DNA of 10,328 bases, taken from an uncultured bacterium (lineage in GTDB: Bacteria > Patescibacteriota > Minisyncoccia > Phycocordibacterales > Phycocordibacteraceae). Below, in pieces: positions 1-6,244 of the stretch. The translations under genes were made by a program, and so were the position numbers. Each line of letters opens with the position of its first letter. Positions within the stretch are counted from its first letter, which is position 1. The notes beneath the pieces are model-generated. The model was given only the letters and a program-made list of their open reading frames with translations. It had not been told where the DNA came from and searched no databases. The stretch spans positions 1 to 10,328 of the forward strand of contig CALUBY010000023.1 of the NCBI GenBank assembly GCA_943914435.1, in the 5' to 3' direction.

Positions 1-8
1 AAATATAC

Positions 9-32
9 TTTAGTACATTTAATACTAAATGT
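9..32. repeat. Overlapping inverted repeats next to a -10-like box
   Basis: TTTAGTA (9-15) pairs with TACTAAA (23-29) across 7 nt, and ACATTT (15-20) pairs with AAATGT (27-32) across 6 nt. A TATACT box lies at 4-9. The arrangement resembles an operator over a promoter, but the upstream side is outside the window and I find no convincing gene just downstream. Function is unknown. Confidence 0.35.
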
Positions 33-101
33 CAATATGTAAAAAAGGGGTCAGGGCGGTCACGAATATTTTCTCGTCGTCACTTGAAAATTTCTCGACC
101 C

Positions 102-142
102 CGACTCGCGGTTTTGTCTGCTGACAAAACATCGCTCCGTCG
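102..142. repeat. Hairpin with perfect 8-bp core stem
   Basis: GTTTTGTC (111-118) pairs perfectly with GACAAAAC (123-130) around a TGCT loop. The stem can be extended by GCG/CGC (108-110 with 133-135) and CGAC/GTCG (102-105 with 139-142) past small internal loops. A further outer pair, GGGGTC (47-52) and GACCCC (97-102), frames the upstream sequence. There is no T-run on either strand that would make it a classical terminator. It lies in the left flank of the integrated element. Confidence 0.6.
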
Positions 143-193
143 CCCGCAACGCAAGAAACCTGGGGCAGTCCAGGTTTCTTGTTCGTTGCGGGC
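142..193. repeat. 22-bp stem hairpin, possible displaced tRNA-Trp terminator
   Basis: Bases 152-163 pair perfectly with 170-181 (12 bp, loop GGCAGT). After a TT bulge at 182-183, bases 142-151 pair with 184-193 (10 bp). If the element at 187-6057 is removed, this hairpin falls immediately downstream of the tRNA-Trp 3' end on the minus strand. It may therefore be the native 3' terminator or processing hairpin of that tRNA. No clear U-tract follows, so the terminator role is inferred. Its outer arm overlaps the proposed attL core. Confidence 0.6.
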
Positions 194-195
194 CC
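187..195. other. attL core of integrated element (9-bp direct repeat)
   Basis: TGCGGGCCC at 187-195 is repeated in direct orientation at 6049-6057. The right copy covers the last seven bases of tRNA-Trp. Sequence after the left copy partly mimics the tRNA T-arm side of the right copy (CCC-N2-T-N-GGA in both). Joining the copies gives an open recombinase frame. Nine bases alone could match by chance. The tRNA position and the frame restoration make it persuasive. Confidence 0.7.
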
Positions 196-254
196 TGTGG
201 GACGAGATTCGACTGAATCTTATCCAGGTTATTTCCTAGAATAGTTCATATTTC

Positions 255-263
255 TGGTATACT
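255..263 (+). promoter_or_regulatory. Extended -10 promoter, leaderless start
   Basis: TGG-TATACT (255-263) is a TGn-extended -10 box. Only 7 nt separate it from the ATG at 271, so transcription would begin at or next to the start codon. I see no clear -35 and no Shine-Dalgarno sequence. In the circular form it sits just after the recombinase stop at 237-239. Confidence 0.65.
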
Positions 264-270
264 TTCCTCA

Positions 271-2640
271 ATGTTCCTCAGCTTCAAGAAGGCAGGAATT
301 GCGCTTGTACTAGCGCTCTTCCTCGTACCGTCCTTTGCTCTCGCAGCAACCTTCGAGCGCCCGCTTTTTCTCGGCTCCATAGGCTCTGACGTTTCCGCGC
401 TTCAGATCATACTCAAAGAGAAGGGTCTCTACACCTATCCAGAAATAACGGGGTACTACGGACAGATAACCCTCCAAGCGGTTGCCGATTTCCAGAAATC
501 TGTCGGTCTCGATTCGTTGGGTTACGTTGGTCCTGCGACAAGAGCTATCCTGAATAATGGAGCTGTTTCAACATCCACATCATTTACGTCCACTGCAGGA
601 ACTCACTCCTCACTCCTTATTGAGCTTATACAGAAGCTCCAGCAAATTCTCCGCAACAACGGCTACTACAAGGTAGAGCTCACGGGCGTGCTCGACGCGC
701 CGACTCTCGCCGCTACTCAATCTATTGCTACTGGCGCTGATACCGCACCCCGTCGTTCAGGCAGCAACCGCAATGGAGACAATGACGAAGAAGAGACAGT
801 AATCCCTGACGCAACTGCTCCTGCTATTTCATCAATAGAGATCAGTACTACGGGTACAACCGCCACGATCCGATGGAGAACAAATATACCCGCCACTTCT
901 AAGGTTGATTATGGGGTAAGTCTGAGCTACGGAACCGCTTCTTCTTCTAGCACTCTTCTCACTCGCCATGCGATTTTTCTCACTGGGCTTACTGAAGAGA
1001 CCGAGTACCAGTACCGTATAGAGTCTGCAGATGGGGATGGGAATATTGTAGCCTCAGAAAACGAGACTTTTGAGACTACTACCTGGTTTGATGATACGGC
1101 AATGATCGATATGGATTTTTCAGGTACGCGTTTTTGGTACGACGATGAACAGTTTGGAGACACTGCTTCTTTCATAAGCGCAATCGGCGCGACCACCTCA
1201 AGCACTACTATTATTACCATTGAGCCGAAGGTGACAGGTACTGAGGTGCTTACAAATCCAAGCTTTGATACGGATATTACGGGCTGGACTGCCGCCCTTG
1301 CGAACACGAACCTCTCCTGGAATCCAGCCGGAAGGCTATTGAATACGGTTCCTGCTGCGGGGAATGCGGCATTTTCCCAGTCACTGTCGCTTACGAGCGG
1401 CATGGCGTACCAGTTATGCGGAGAGACCGCCTCCATGTCATCTTCGCATTCAAGCCGAATCGCTGTCTCAGTAAATCAGAATCTGGCAGCTCCTGGATTC
1501 GGTCTTTATGGTGAGACAGTAGCAGATACTAGTGTGGGACAGCAGAAATGCGCATATGTCGGCTATGGCTCGGGAGCTGCATACTTTGGCGCAAGAGGAT
1601 ACGCTAACAATGCGCTCAATGTAGCGTATGACAACTTCTCTCTAAAAGAGGTAAAGCCGCTTGAAGAACACAATCATGCTGTGCTTTCAGGCATCATAGA
1701 AGGCATAACTCCCGCAAGCGCTATTGGTAATCAGGTGGTGTTCCAAGCAGATGCCAATACCGAAAGGGATCGTGTCAGAGTGGTTTGGGATAGTTCCAAG
1801 CATCTTCGCTTAATAGGAACGACTGGAAACCTTACTCAGATCGGAGCCGTCGGTGGCTCCGTAGACTTCGGAGTCGTGGAAGAATCGACCCCGTTTACGG
1901 TAAAATTTGTTTCCACTACTAATGGTTTCAAAGCGAGCCTGAACAACGGTGAAATTTTCTACGATGCTGTAGGCACTCATCCGGGCCTTGCTTTCATTCG
2001 AATCGGTCGTAGCTTCACAGGAGAGGCCTGGACCGGCCAGATCGAACGAATCACTCTCTTCCCGGAAGTGCTTTCAGACTCAATCCTGACTAACCCGGAG
2101 ATGGCATTTGTGGCCTACGGCGATAGCACGGCTTTTGGTTCTGGAAGTACAGCCAGCAATCAGTGGTACAACATCCTAAGACTTAGCTATACACCTGACC
2201 GCACCGCAATCACTAAAGGAATTGGTGGAGAGACAGCCGAACAGATGGTCAGCCGTGTAACAGAAGACACGGATCATCGAACGTGGACCACCATTTTCAT
2301 GGATCGTCCGAATACTGGAGAGACGAGCACAGAGTGGCTTGAAAATGTGAAAGAGGCTGCAGAGCTCCTCGAGACTAATCGTTGGCTCGTTGTGCCGCCA
2401 GTTGTGAATAGTCCGTCCGCCGGAGGAGACAGCTCTTCCGTAGCCATCGAAGAGGTTCAAGCAGCCTTGCTTACCGACCCCTACTTCACCGGGCATACAT
2501 TCGAGACAGCACAGCAGGCAGAGTATCTTGCCGATCTCTCAGGAGACGCTACCAGATCGGATGGCGTGCATTTCAACAATGCAGGTCAAGCAATTCAAGC
2601 CGAGCATATTCGGTCGTTCTCGGATTCAGCTGGATGGTAA
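271..2640 (+). CDS. Secreted modular SGNH/GDSL hydrolase with peptidoglycan-binding domain
   Basis: A 789-residue exported protein. Residues 1-25 are a signal peptide (probable cleavage after Ala-Leu-Ala). Residues 35-95 resemble a PG_binding_1 domain, with a weaker related segment at about 115-150. A low-complexity acidic linker leads to an FN3-like domain (about 184-270). Residues 280-600 hold a segment like those of phage structural proteins (GTRFWYDD, about 285-322), a carbohydrate-binding-like part (NPSFDTDITGW, about 329-460) and a LamG-like sandwich (about 468-600). The C-terminus is an SGNH hydrolase: GDS with Ser619, block II GIGGE (650-654), block III around Asn681, and DGVH with Asp764 and His767. 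The catalytic set looks intact. It probably attaches to cell wall and hydrolyses an ester on a glycan, but the substrate is unknown. It is the first gene after attL and looks like element cargo. Leaderless start at 271. Confidence 0.85.
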   Translation: MFLSFKKAGIALVLALFLVPSFALAATFERPLFLGSIGSDVSALQIILKEKGLYTYPEITGYYGQITLQAVADFQKSVGLDSLGYVGPATRAILNNGAVSTSTSFTSTAGTHSSLLIELIQKLQQILRNNGYYKVELTGVLDAPTLAATQSIATGADTAPRRSGSNRNGDNDEEETVIPDATAPAISSIEISTTGTTATIRWRTNIPATSKVDYGVSLSYGTASSSSTLLTRHAIFLTGLTEETEYQYRIESADGDGNIVASENETFETTTWFDDTAMIDMDFSGTRFWYDDEQFGDTASFISAIGATTSSTTIITIEPKVTGTEVLTNPSFDTDITGWTAALANTNLSWNPAGRLLNTVPAAGNAAFSQSLSLTSGMAYQLCGETASMSSSHSSRIAVSVNQNLAAPGFGLYGETVADTSVGQQKCAYVGYGSGAAYFGARGYANNALNVAYDNFSLKEVKPLEEHNHAVLSGIIEGITPASAIGNQVVFQADANTERDRVRVVWDSSKHLRLIGTTGNLTQIGAVGGSVDFGVVEESTPFTVKFVSTTNGFKASLNNGEIFYDAVGTHPGLAFIRIGRSFTGEAWTGQIERITLFPEVLSDSILTNPEMAFVAYGDSTAFGSGSTASNQWYNILRLSYTPDRTAITKGIGGETAEQMVSRVTEDTDHRTWTTIFMDRPNTGETSTEWLENVKEAAELLETNRWLVVPPVVNSPSAGGDSSSVAIEEVQAALLTDPYFTGHTFETAQQAEYLADLSGDATRSDGVHFNNAGQAIQAEHIRSFSDSAGW

Positions 2641-2661
2641 AAATTGCGGAGCAGGTGCGGC

Positions 2662-2699
2662 AAATAATTATTTAGAGCTTTCAATAATAGGCGTATACT
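2662..2699 (+). promoter_or_regulatory. Promoter with 12-bp palindrome, leaderless start
   Basis: The -10 box TATACT lies at 2694-2699, 9 nt before the ATG at 2709. A perfect palindrome AAATAATTATTT (2662-2673) overlaps where a -35 would fall. It could bind a repressor or the winged-helix protein encoded just downstream, which would be autoregulation. This is inferred from position only. Confidence 0.5.
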
Positions 2700-2708
2700 G
2701 CCCGTCGC

Positions 2709-3578
2709 ATGGACCCTAAGACAGACGCCTTATCGCAGCAACTCGACCGCCTCTACAGGCTAGTTCTTGAAGCGAATTCGGACCCTGATTTCTACCAGGC
2801 GGTCTACTTTTATTGCGACTTTGTGGTCAATAATCCTTTAACGAGCAAGCTTCTTGCTGAGGATCAGGAATACTATGCGACACACCATTCGGCCATATGG
2901 ACCAAACGGTCGGTTGCAGACGAAGACGCTGACAAAAAAGAAGAGGCAACGATGAACCTGGAGCGTATGTCGCTCTACTGTAAGTTCTCATTGATTCTCG
3001 TCCGTATATATTGGCCAATCGATGATCTACGCAAAACTATCGGGCACGATGGGGAACAGGATCCGGTAGCTCTACTTATGCTCCGAGGTATCAAGAAGAT
3101 TAAAACGAAGCGGTGGAGTAAGGAGAGATTAAAAATGTACAACGGATGGGTTGAAGGAAAGCGTCCAGACTACACCAATAGTCTTCGTCGATTCCACACA
3201 CAACTAGTCTCATCTGTTGGAGTTTCGAAAGACACAGCAGAGGAGAAAGTGTCTCTGTCTCGTGAGATGCATTCCTTCAATGCCCGCACTGGTGATTTCT
3301 CCATCAATAAGACCTATGTAACGTTCAATCCTAAAAGCAATGAAGGCAAGGTCTTCACCCTGCTCTACCAGAGCCCTGATCGACAGGTCACCTATCTTGA
3401 GCTTATTCATGCCTTCCGTCCGCACGCTGAAGCACCTTCCAAGGCATACAAAGATGAGCTCTCGAAGGTCATAAACAGCATAAAGGAAAAGCTAGGAGAG
3501 GAGCGTACTATCATTCAAAACGTAAAGGGTCTTGGCTATCGTCTTGTATTTCCTAGCCCAGAAGAAAACCGAGAATAA
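2709..3578 (+). CDS. OmpR/PhoB-type winged-helix protein with novel N-terminal half
   Basis: 289 residues. The C-terminal 90 or so (about 190-282) look like a Trans_reg_C winged helix: an N-terminal beta region, a helix around Gly213-Tyr220, a candidate recognition helix near 244-262, and the typical wing NVKGLGYRL (271-279). There is no receiver domain and no phosphoacceptor Asp context. The N-terminal 180 residues are helical and charged, with aromatic-rich stretches near 28-40 and 90-103, and I do not recognise them. Lying between the cargo gene and the replication genes, it may be the element's copy-number or excision regulator. The DNA-binding fold is fairly sure and the role is a guess. 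A canonical terminator follows. The ATG start is supported by the -10 box 9 nt upstream. Confidence 0.75.
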   Translation: MDPKTDALSQQLDRLYRLVLEANSDPDFYQAVYFYCDFVVNNPLTSKLLAEDQEYYATHHSAIWTKRSVADEDADKKEEATMNLERMSLYCKFSLILVRIYWPIDDLRKTIGHDGEQDPVALLMLRGIKKIKTKRWSKERLKMYNGWVEGKRPDYTNSLRRFHTQLVSSVGVSKDTAEEKVSLSREMHSFNARTGDFSINKTYVTFNPKSNEGKVFTLLYQSPDRQVTYLELIHAFRPHAEAPSKAYKDELSKVINSIKEKLGEERTIIQNVKGLGYRLVFPSPEENRE

Positions 3579-3617
3579 CCCGAACTTGGGCGTATCTCTT
3601 TTGAAACGCATCTAACG

Positions 3618-3623
3618 CATTAT
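3618..3623 (+). promoter_or_regulatory. -10 box (CATTAT) for leaderless small gene
   Basis: CATTAT sits 6 nt before the ATG at 3630, the same geometry as the other leaderless starts here. There is no well-spaced -35: TTGAAA at 3601-3606 is only 11 nt away. If correct, transcription starts inside the terminator hairpin described separately. Confidence 0.4.
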
Positions 3624-3651
3624 CCCGTCATGACCGACGGGTTTTCTTTTT
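3624..3651 (+). terminator. Rho-independent terminator after winged-helix gene
   Basis: CCCGTC (3624-3629) pairs with GACGGG (3636-3641) around the loop ATGACC, followed by TTTTCTTTTT (3642-3651). This is a classical intrinsic terminator 46 nt after the stop at 3578. The loop contains the ATG start of the next gene. Confidence 0.8.
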
Positions 3652-3863
3652 CCGTTCAGCTTACACAGCGCACCATCGCCTACTACCAGGCGCTGGGTGA
3701 GTCTATTACGCCTGAAACAGCCCAGGAGTACCTCCGGTCTATGTCGAGCCTCTACGGGTCAATGATGGCGTTTGCGGAGGAGGGGAGGGGACGTGCGGCG
3801 ACGGCTTTAGCCGCGCCGTCGTCCCCTGACTTGATATCCCCTCACAGTTGTAAGGGGAGCTGA
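3630..3863 (+). CDS. Small protein upstream of rep, unknown function
   Basis: 77 residues. The first 50 look coding and helical (LTQRTIAYYQALGE, TPETAQEYLRSMSSLYGSMM). The tail from about residue 51 is Ala/Pro/Ser-rich and is encoded by the strong hairpin and origin-like region before rep, so its composition is probably set by DNA structure. It ends 1 nt before the rep ATG, consistent with an operon. No domain is recognised. A small accessory replication or copy-control protein is one possibility, with no direct evidence. The only reasonable start is the ATG in the loop of the upstream terminator; there is no in-frame start just before it. Its reality is likely but not certain. Confidence 0.6.
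   Translation: MTDGFSFSVQLTQRTIAYYQALGESITPETAQEYLRSMSSLYGSMMAFAEEGRGRAATALAAPSSPDLISPHSCKGS
3787..3857 (+). other. Candidate double-strand origin with phiX174/pC194-like nick site
   Basis: Hairpin 1 spans 3787-3826: outer stem GGGGACG (3787-3793) with CGTCCCC (3820-3826), inner stem GGCG/CGCC and CGGC/GCCG, loop TTTA. Three bases later comes ACTTGATAT (3829-3837). Hairpin 2 follows, CCCCT (3838-3842) with AGGGG (3853-3857). The nick regions of phiX174 and of pC194-family plasmids contain CTTGATA, cut between G and A. The downstream Rep belongs to that superfamily. The site lies in the 3' end of the small gene, 28 nt before the rep start. Origin function is inferred. Confidence 0.65.
3853..3859 (+). 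promoter_or_regulatory. Ribosome binding site for rep
   Basis: AGGGGAG ends 5 nt before the ATG at 3865. It is the clearest Shine-Dalgarno sequence in the window, on an internal operon gene, in contrast to the leaderless first genes. Its G-run is also the right arm of origin hairpin 2, so folding could mask the site. Confidence 0.6.
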
Positions 3864-3864
3864 T

Positions 3865-4602
3865 ATGCCGATCATCTTCAGACAAAATGGAAAACTCACC
3901 GAAATCACGCAATTTGAGAAAAAGCCCAAAGTACGGACACCTGGTGGAACCTATCAGCGAGCGCCACGTACTGTATACCGGCGTAGGCGACCGGATAATA
4001 TTAGGCGAACACGACAGACCTGTGTGCGGCGCGTGTCTGCTGCTCTTGAGGCATTTGGTTGTCCGCTCTTGGTCACCCTCACGTTTCGAGGAGATGCCTC
4101 CGATGCCTCTTATGCGAACGATGCCCTTCGCTTCTTCCAAGTGCGATTGCGAGCTAAATATCCTGAGGCACGTTCCCTCTTTGTTCCGGAGCTCTCTCCC
4201 CGAGGAAGAATCCACTTTCATGGCCTACTCTTTAACGTGCCGTTGTCTCTTGGAGATTCGAAAGATGATCGAGGCACCCGTATTCCCGACGGGGAGGAAC
4301 GCTCCTCACGAACCATTGGGAACCTATGGGGAGAGGGTTTCGTGGATGTCCTCAAAACTGATGGCTCTGGACGCTTGGCGAGTTATATCAGCAAGTACAT
4401 CACCAAAGATGGAGGAGAAGTCCTCTTTGCAGCCATGAGAATCCTACGTGTTTCAGGTAAGTTCCCTAAGGATGTAATCGTACGTGGGAAAGCCGCTAAG
4501 CGCCTTCAGGCTATGTATGCTACAAAAGAGCCATCGGGGGAATGGGAGGGAGAGCATGACTTCCTCGGGAAGATTTCCAAGAAGACCTACTTCAATCCAT
4601 GA
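3865..4602 (+). CDS. HUH-type rolling-circle replication initiator (Rep)
   Basis: 245 residues. The three rolling-circle motifs are in order: motif 1 LLVTLTF (68-74), the HUH metal-binding motif GRIHFHGLLF (114-123, His117 and His119), and motif 3 YISKYITK (174-181) with two tyrosines, Tyr174 and Tyr178, four positions apart and Lys177 between them. The paired tyrosine pattern is that of the phiX174 gpA/Microviridae VP4/pC194 superfamily, whose members nick one strand at the origin through a tyrosine-DNA bond. NLWGEGFVDV before motif 3 also resembles small-phage Rep proteins. The N-terminus is strongly basic (20-55). A matching CTTGATA site lies just upstream. The stop overlaps the recombinase ATG (ATGA), suggesting coupled translation. 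Catalytic residues look intact. Confidence 0.88.
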   Translation: MPIIFRQNGKLTEITQFEKKPKVRTPGGTYQRAPRTVYRRRRPDNIRRTRQTCVRRVSAALEAFGCPLLVTLTFRGDASDASYANDALRFFQVRLRAKYPEARSLFVPELSPRGRIHFHGLLFNVPLSLGDSKDDRGTRIPDGEERSSRTIGNLWGEGFVDVLKTDGSGRLASYISKYITKDGGEVLFAAMRILRVSGKFPKDVIVRGKAAKRLQAMYATKEPSGEWEGEHDFLGKISKKTYFNP

Positions 4603-6062
4603 AATATATTCTCTATTGCCGAAAATCTACCGATAACGAAGACAAGCAAGTCTTGTCTCTCGATTCCCAGAAAATAGAACTAGAACGTCTTGCAGAACGA
4701 GAAGGTATTAATATTGTTGCTACATACACTGAAAGCCGTTCGGCTAAGGAGCCAGGCCGTCCTGTCTTCAATGACATGCTCATGCGTATCGCAGCAGGAG
4801 AGGCAGATGCAATTCTCTGTTGGAAAATAGATCGCCTCACACGAAACCCAGTAGACGGCGGGCAGATACAGTGGCTGCTTCAGAAAGGAAACATAAAAAG
4901 TATTCGTACCTTCGAGCGAAGCTACAACCCTTCTGACAATGTTCTCCTGATGAGTATCGAACAGGCTATGGCCACGCAGTACCTGCGTGATCTCTCTGAA
5001 AACGTAAAGCGTGGAAATCGTACCAAGCTTGAACGTGGAGAATGGCCAAGCTATGCACCCTTTGGATACAAGAATGACCGAGTAAATAAGACCATTCTAG
5101 TTGACGAGAATAGAGCCCCTTATATCAGGCGTGCTTTTGAACTCTATGCGACCGGCGGCTACGGATTGAATCAGGTTGTCGAAATTCTTTACTCTGAAGG
5201 ATTCCGTTCGAAGACAGGCGGCAAAGTCTACAAGAATCAGATACATCACTTCCTCAATAGTAAGTTCTATATCGGTCTTATGGATCGACAAGGGAAGCTG
5301 TATCAGGGGAAGCATGAACCGCTTGTTTCTAAAGCTACCTTTGATCGGGTTCAGGAAGTACTCCACGGTAGGCTTCGTCCTTGCATGAAAAAGCATTTCT
5401 ACGCTGCTCGTGGTTTTCTATCCTGCAATCTCTGTGGCTGCATGATTACCGCCACAACATCCAAGGGACGAAAGTACTATTACTGCACGAATGGGAAAGG
5501 GAATTGCGATGCTCACAGGAAATACCTAACGGAAGACAAGACTAACGTACTTGTCTCGAAACTCTTTGAACTCCTCGATATGGATGAGGAATTTATACGG
5601 CTATGTGCAGATGCCTTCCGCGAGGAACATGAGAGTGCTTCTACGTACGAAGATACCCGCCCTGAAGCCCTTCAGAGGGAGCTCGATACTCTAATCCTCA
5701 AAGAGTCTCGACTCACCGATTCTATGGCCTCTGGTGTCCTCAAAATGGACCTGTACGAAGAGAAGATGCGGGAGATCAGTAACGCGCGAATAGAACTCAA
5801 TTCTCAACTCAAAGCTCTAGAGAAAGAGAGGAAGGGCAATGTTACTTTCGAACAAGTACTCGATGTCTTTATAGAAGGCAGTAGAGCCGCGAAACGGTAT
5901 TTGACCGTCGAAGACGACGAGAAACGGCTCATGCTCGAAAAACTACTTTCGAACGCCTCCATTGAGGGAGAAGAAACGGCTTACTTTAAGTTCAAAAGTC
6001 CCTATCAGGCACTAGCTCTAGCACCTAAAAACAGGGATTTTCAAATGATGCGGGCCCACTAG
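4599..6062 (+). CDS. Large serine recombinase (integrase of the element)
   Basis: 487 residues in the integrated state. The N-terminal resolvase domain (1-145) has YCRKS with nucleophile Ser10 and IDRLTR (77-82). A Recombinase domain follows (about 150-258), then a zinc ribbon with Cys276, Cys279, Cys296 and Cys303, and a coiled-coil region (about 353-412). Such enzymes join attP and attB through a phosphoserine intermediate. The start overlaps the rep stop by 4 nt. The last 12 bases and the TAG stop lie in tRNA-Trp, antisense, beyond the attR core. Across the predicted attP of the circle the frame would instead read Arg-Ala followed by LWDEIRLNLIQVIS and a stop, giving 500 residues. The integrated copy thus seems to have exchanged its natural C-terminus for a single His. 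Whether it remains active for excision is unknown. Confidence 0.9.
   Translation: MKYILYCRKSTDNEDKQVLSLDSQKIELERLAEREGINIVATYTESRSAKEPGRPVFNDMLMRIAAGEADAILCWKIDRLTRNPVDGGQIQWLLQKGNIKSIRTFERSYNPSDNVLLMSIEQAMATQYLRDLSENVKRGNRTKLERGEWPSYAPFGYKNDRVNKTILVDENRAPYIRRAFELYATGGYGLNQVVEILYSEGFRSKTGGKVYKNQIHHFLNSKFYIGLMDRQGKLYQGKHEPLVSKATFDRVQEVLHGRLRPCMKKHFYAARGFLSCNLCGCMITATTSKGRKYYYCTNGKGNCDAHRKYLTEDKTNVLVSKLFELLDMDEEFIRLCADAFREEHESASTYEDTRPEALQRELDTLILKESRLTDSMASGVLKMDLYEEKMREISNARIELNSQLKALEKERKGNVTFEQVLDVFIEGSRAAKRYLTVEDDEKRLMLEKLLSNASIEGEETAYFKFKSPYQALALAPKNRDFQMMRAH
6049..6057. other. attR core at tRNA-Trp 3' end
   Basis: TGCGGGCCC is the right copy of the direct repeat also found at 187-195. 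It supplies the tRNA 3' acceptor bases 67-73, so the tRNA stays intact after insertion. The recombinase reading frame runs through it. Confidence 0.7.
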
Positions 6063-6121
6063 GAATCGAACCTAGGACGTCGGGTTTGGAATCCGAAGTT
6101 ATACCATTTAACTACAGGCCC
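6051..6121 (-). tRNA. tRNA-Trp (CCA anticodon)
   Basis: The reverse complement folds as a 71-nt tRNA: acceptor GGGCCTG with TGGGCCC and discriminator G; D stem GTTA/TAAC; anticodon loop TTCCAAA with anticodon CCA; T stem CTAGG/CCTAG with loop TTCGATT. The 3' CCA is not encoded. The anticodon stem has one A-C mismatch at 31:39. The 3' end overlaps the recombinase 3' end and the attR core. A reading as tRNA-Gly(TCC) would break the anticodon stem. Confidence 0.9.
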
Positions 6122-6147
6122 TTATGTGATTAACGCTAGAACGAAGA

Positions 6148-6198
6148 GTCGGGTGTGGTAGCGGCACCGACCCCTGGCGTACGTTAGTACGATACCAG
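6148..6198. repeat. Two hairpins in the tRNA-Trp / pilin-gene spacer
   Basis: GTCGGGTG (6148-6155) pairs with CACCGAC (6165-6171) with one bulged G. Then CTGGCGTAC (6174-6182) pairs with GTACG-ATA-CCAG (6187-6198) around GTTA. Both lie upstream of the divergent tRNA and pilin-like genes. Since the plus-strand transcript seems to start near 6257, they would not be in that mRNA. Function unknown. Confidence 0.45.
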
Positions 6199-6244
6199 AT
6201 AGGTCCTCGGGGGAAAAGAACACCTCTGCTCGCTACCTGCGCGG

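Larger units (their letters stand above)
187..6057 (+). mobile_element. Integrated rolling-circle element in tRNA-Trp (circle about 5,862 bp)
   Basis: The segment is bounded by the direct repeat TGCGGGCCC and carries five plus-strand genes: a secreted modular SGNH hydrolase, a winged-helix protein, a small protein, a HUH replication initiator and a large serine recombinase. The recombinase lies at the right edge, next to attR, as is usual for integrases. A phiX174/pC194-like nick motif precedes rep. No capsid, portal, packaging, relaxase or conjugation gene is visible, so an integrative plasmid-like replicon fits better than a complete prophage. The secreted protein is presumably cargo or an envelope-acting factor. 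Boundaries rest on the 9-bp repeat and the recombinase reading frame. Confidence 0.75.

Noticed and set aside
29..124. 31-codon reading frame starting at ATG 29 after TATACT at 4-9
   Set aside because: Short, runs through hairpin sequence and shows no protein-like pattern. The distance from the -10 box does not match the other starts.
927..1436. 169-codon minus-strand frame inside the SGNH hydrolase gene
   Set aside because: Lies wholly antisense to a well-supported coding region and has no recognisable motif or promoter.
3739..4221. 160-codon minus-strand frame over the origin and rep start
   Set aside because: Antisense to rep, whose HUH motifs are clear. Its composition reflects the opposite strand.
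3887..4438. 183-codon plus-strand frame overlapping rep
   Set aside because: Out-of-frame shadow of rep. The translation has no domain, and rep motifs 1-3 are all in the other frame.
187..6057. Complete prophage of a Microviridae-type ssDNA phage
   Set aside because: Rep and the nick site are phage-like, but no major capsid, pilot or packaging gene is present, and no phage gene set is visible beyond Rep and the phage-like modules in the hydrolase.
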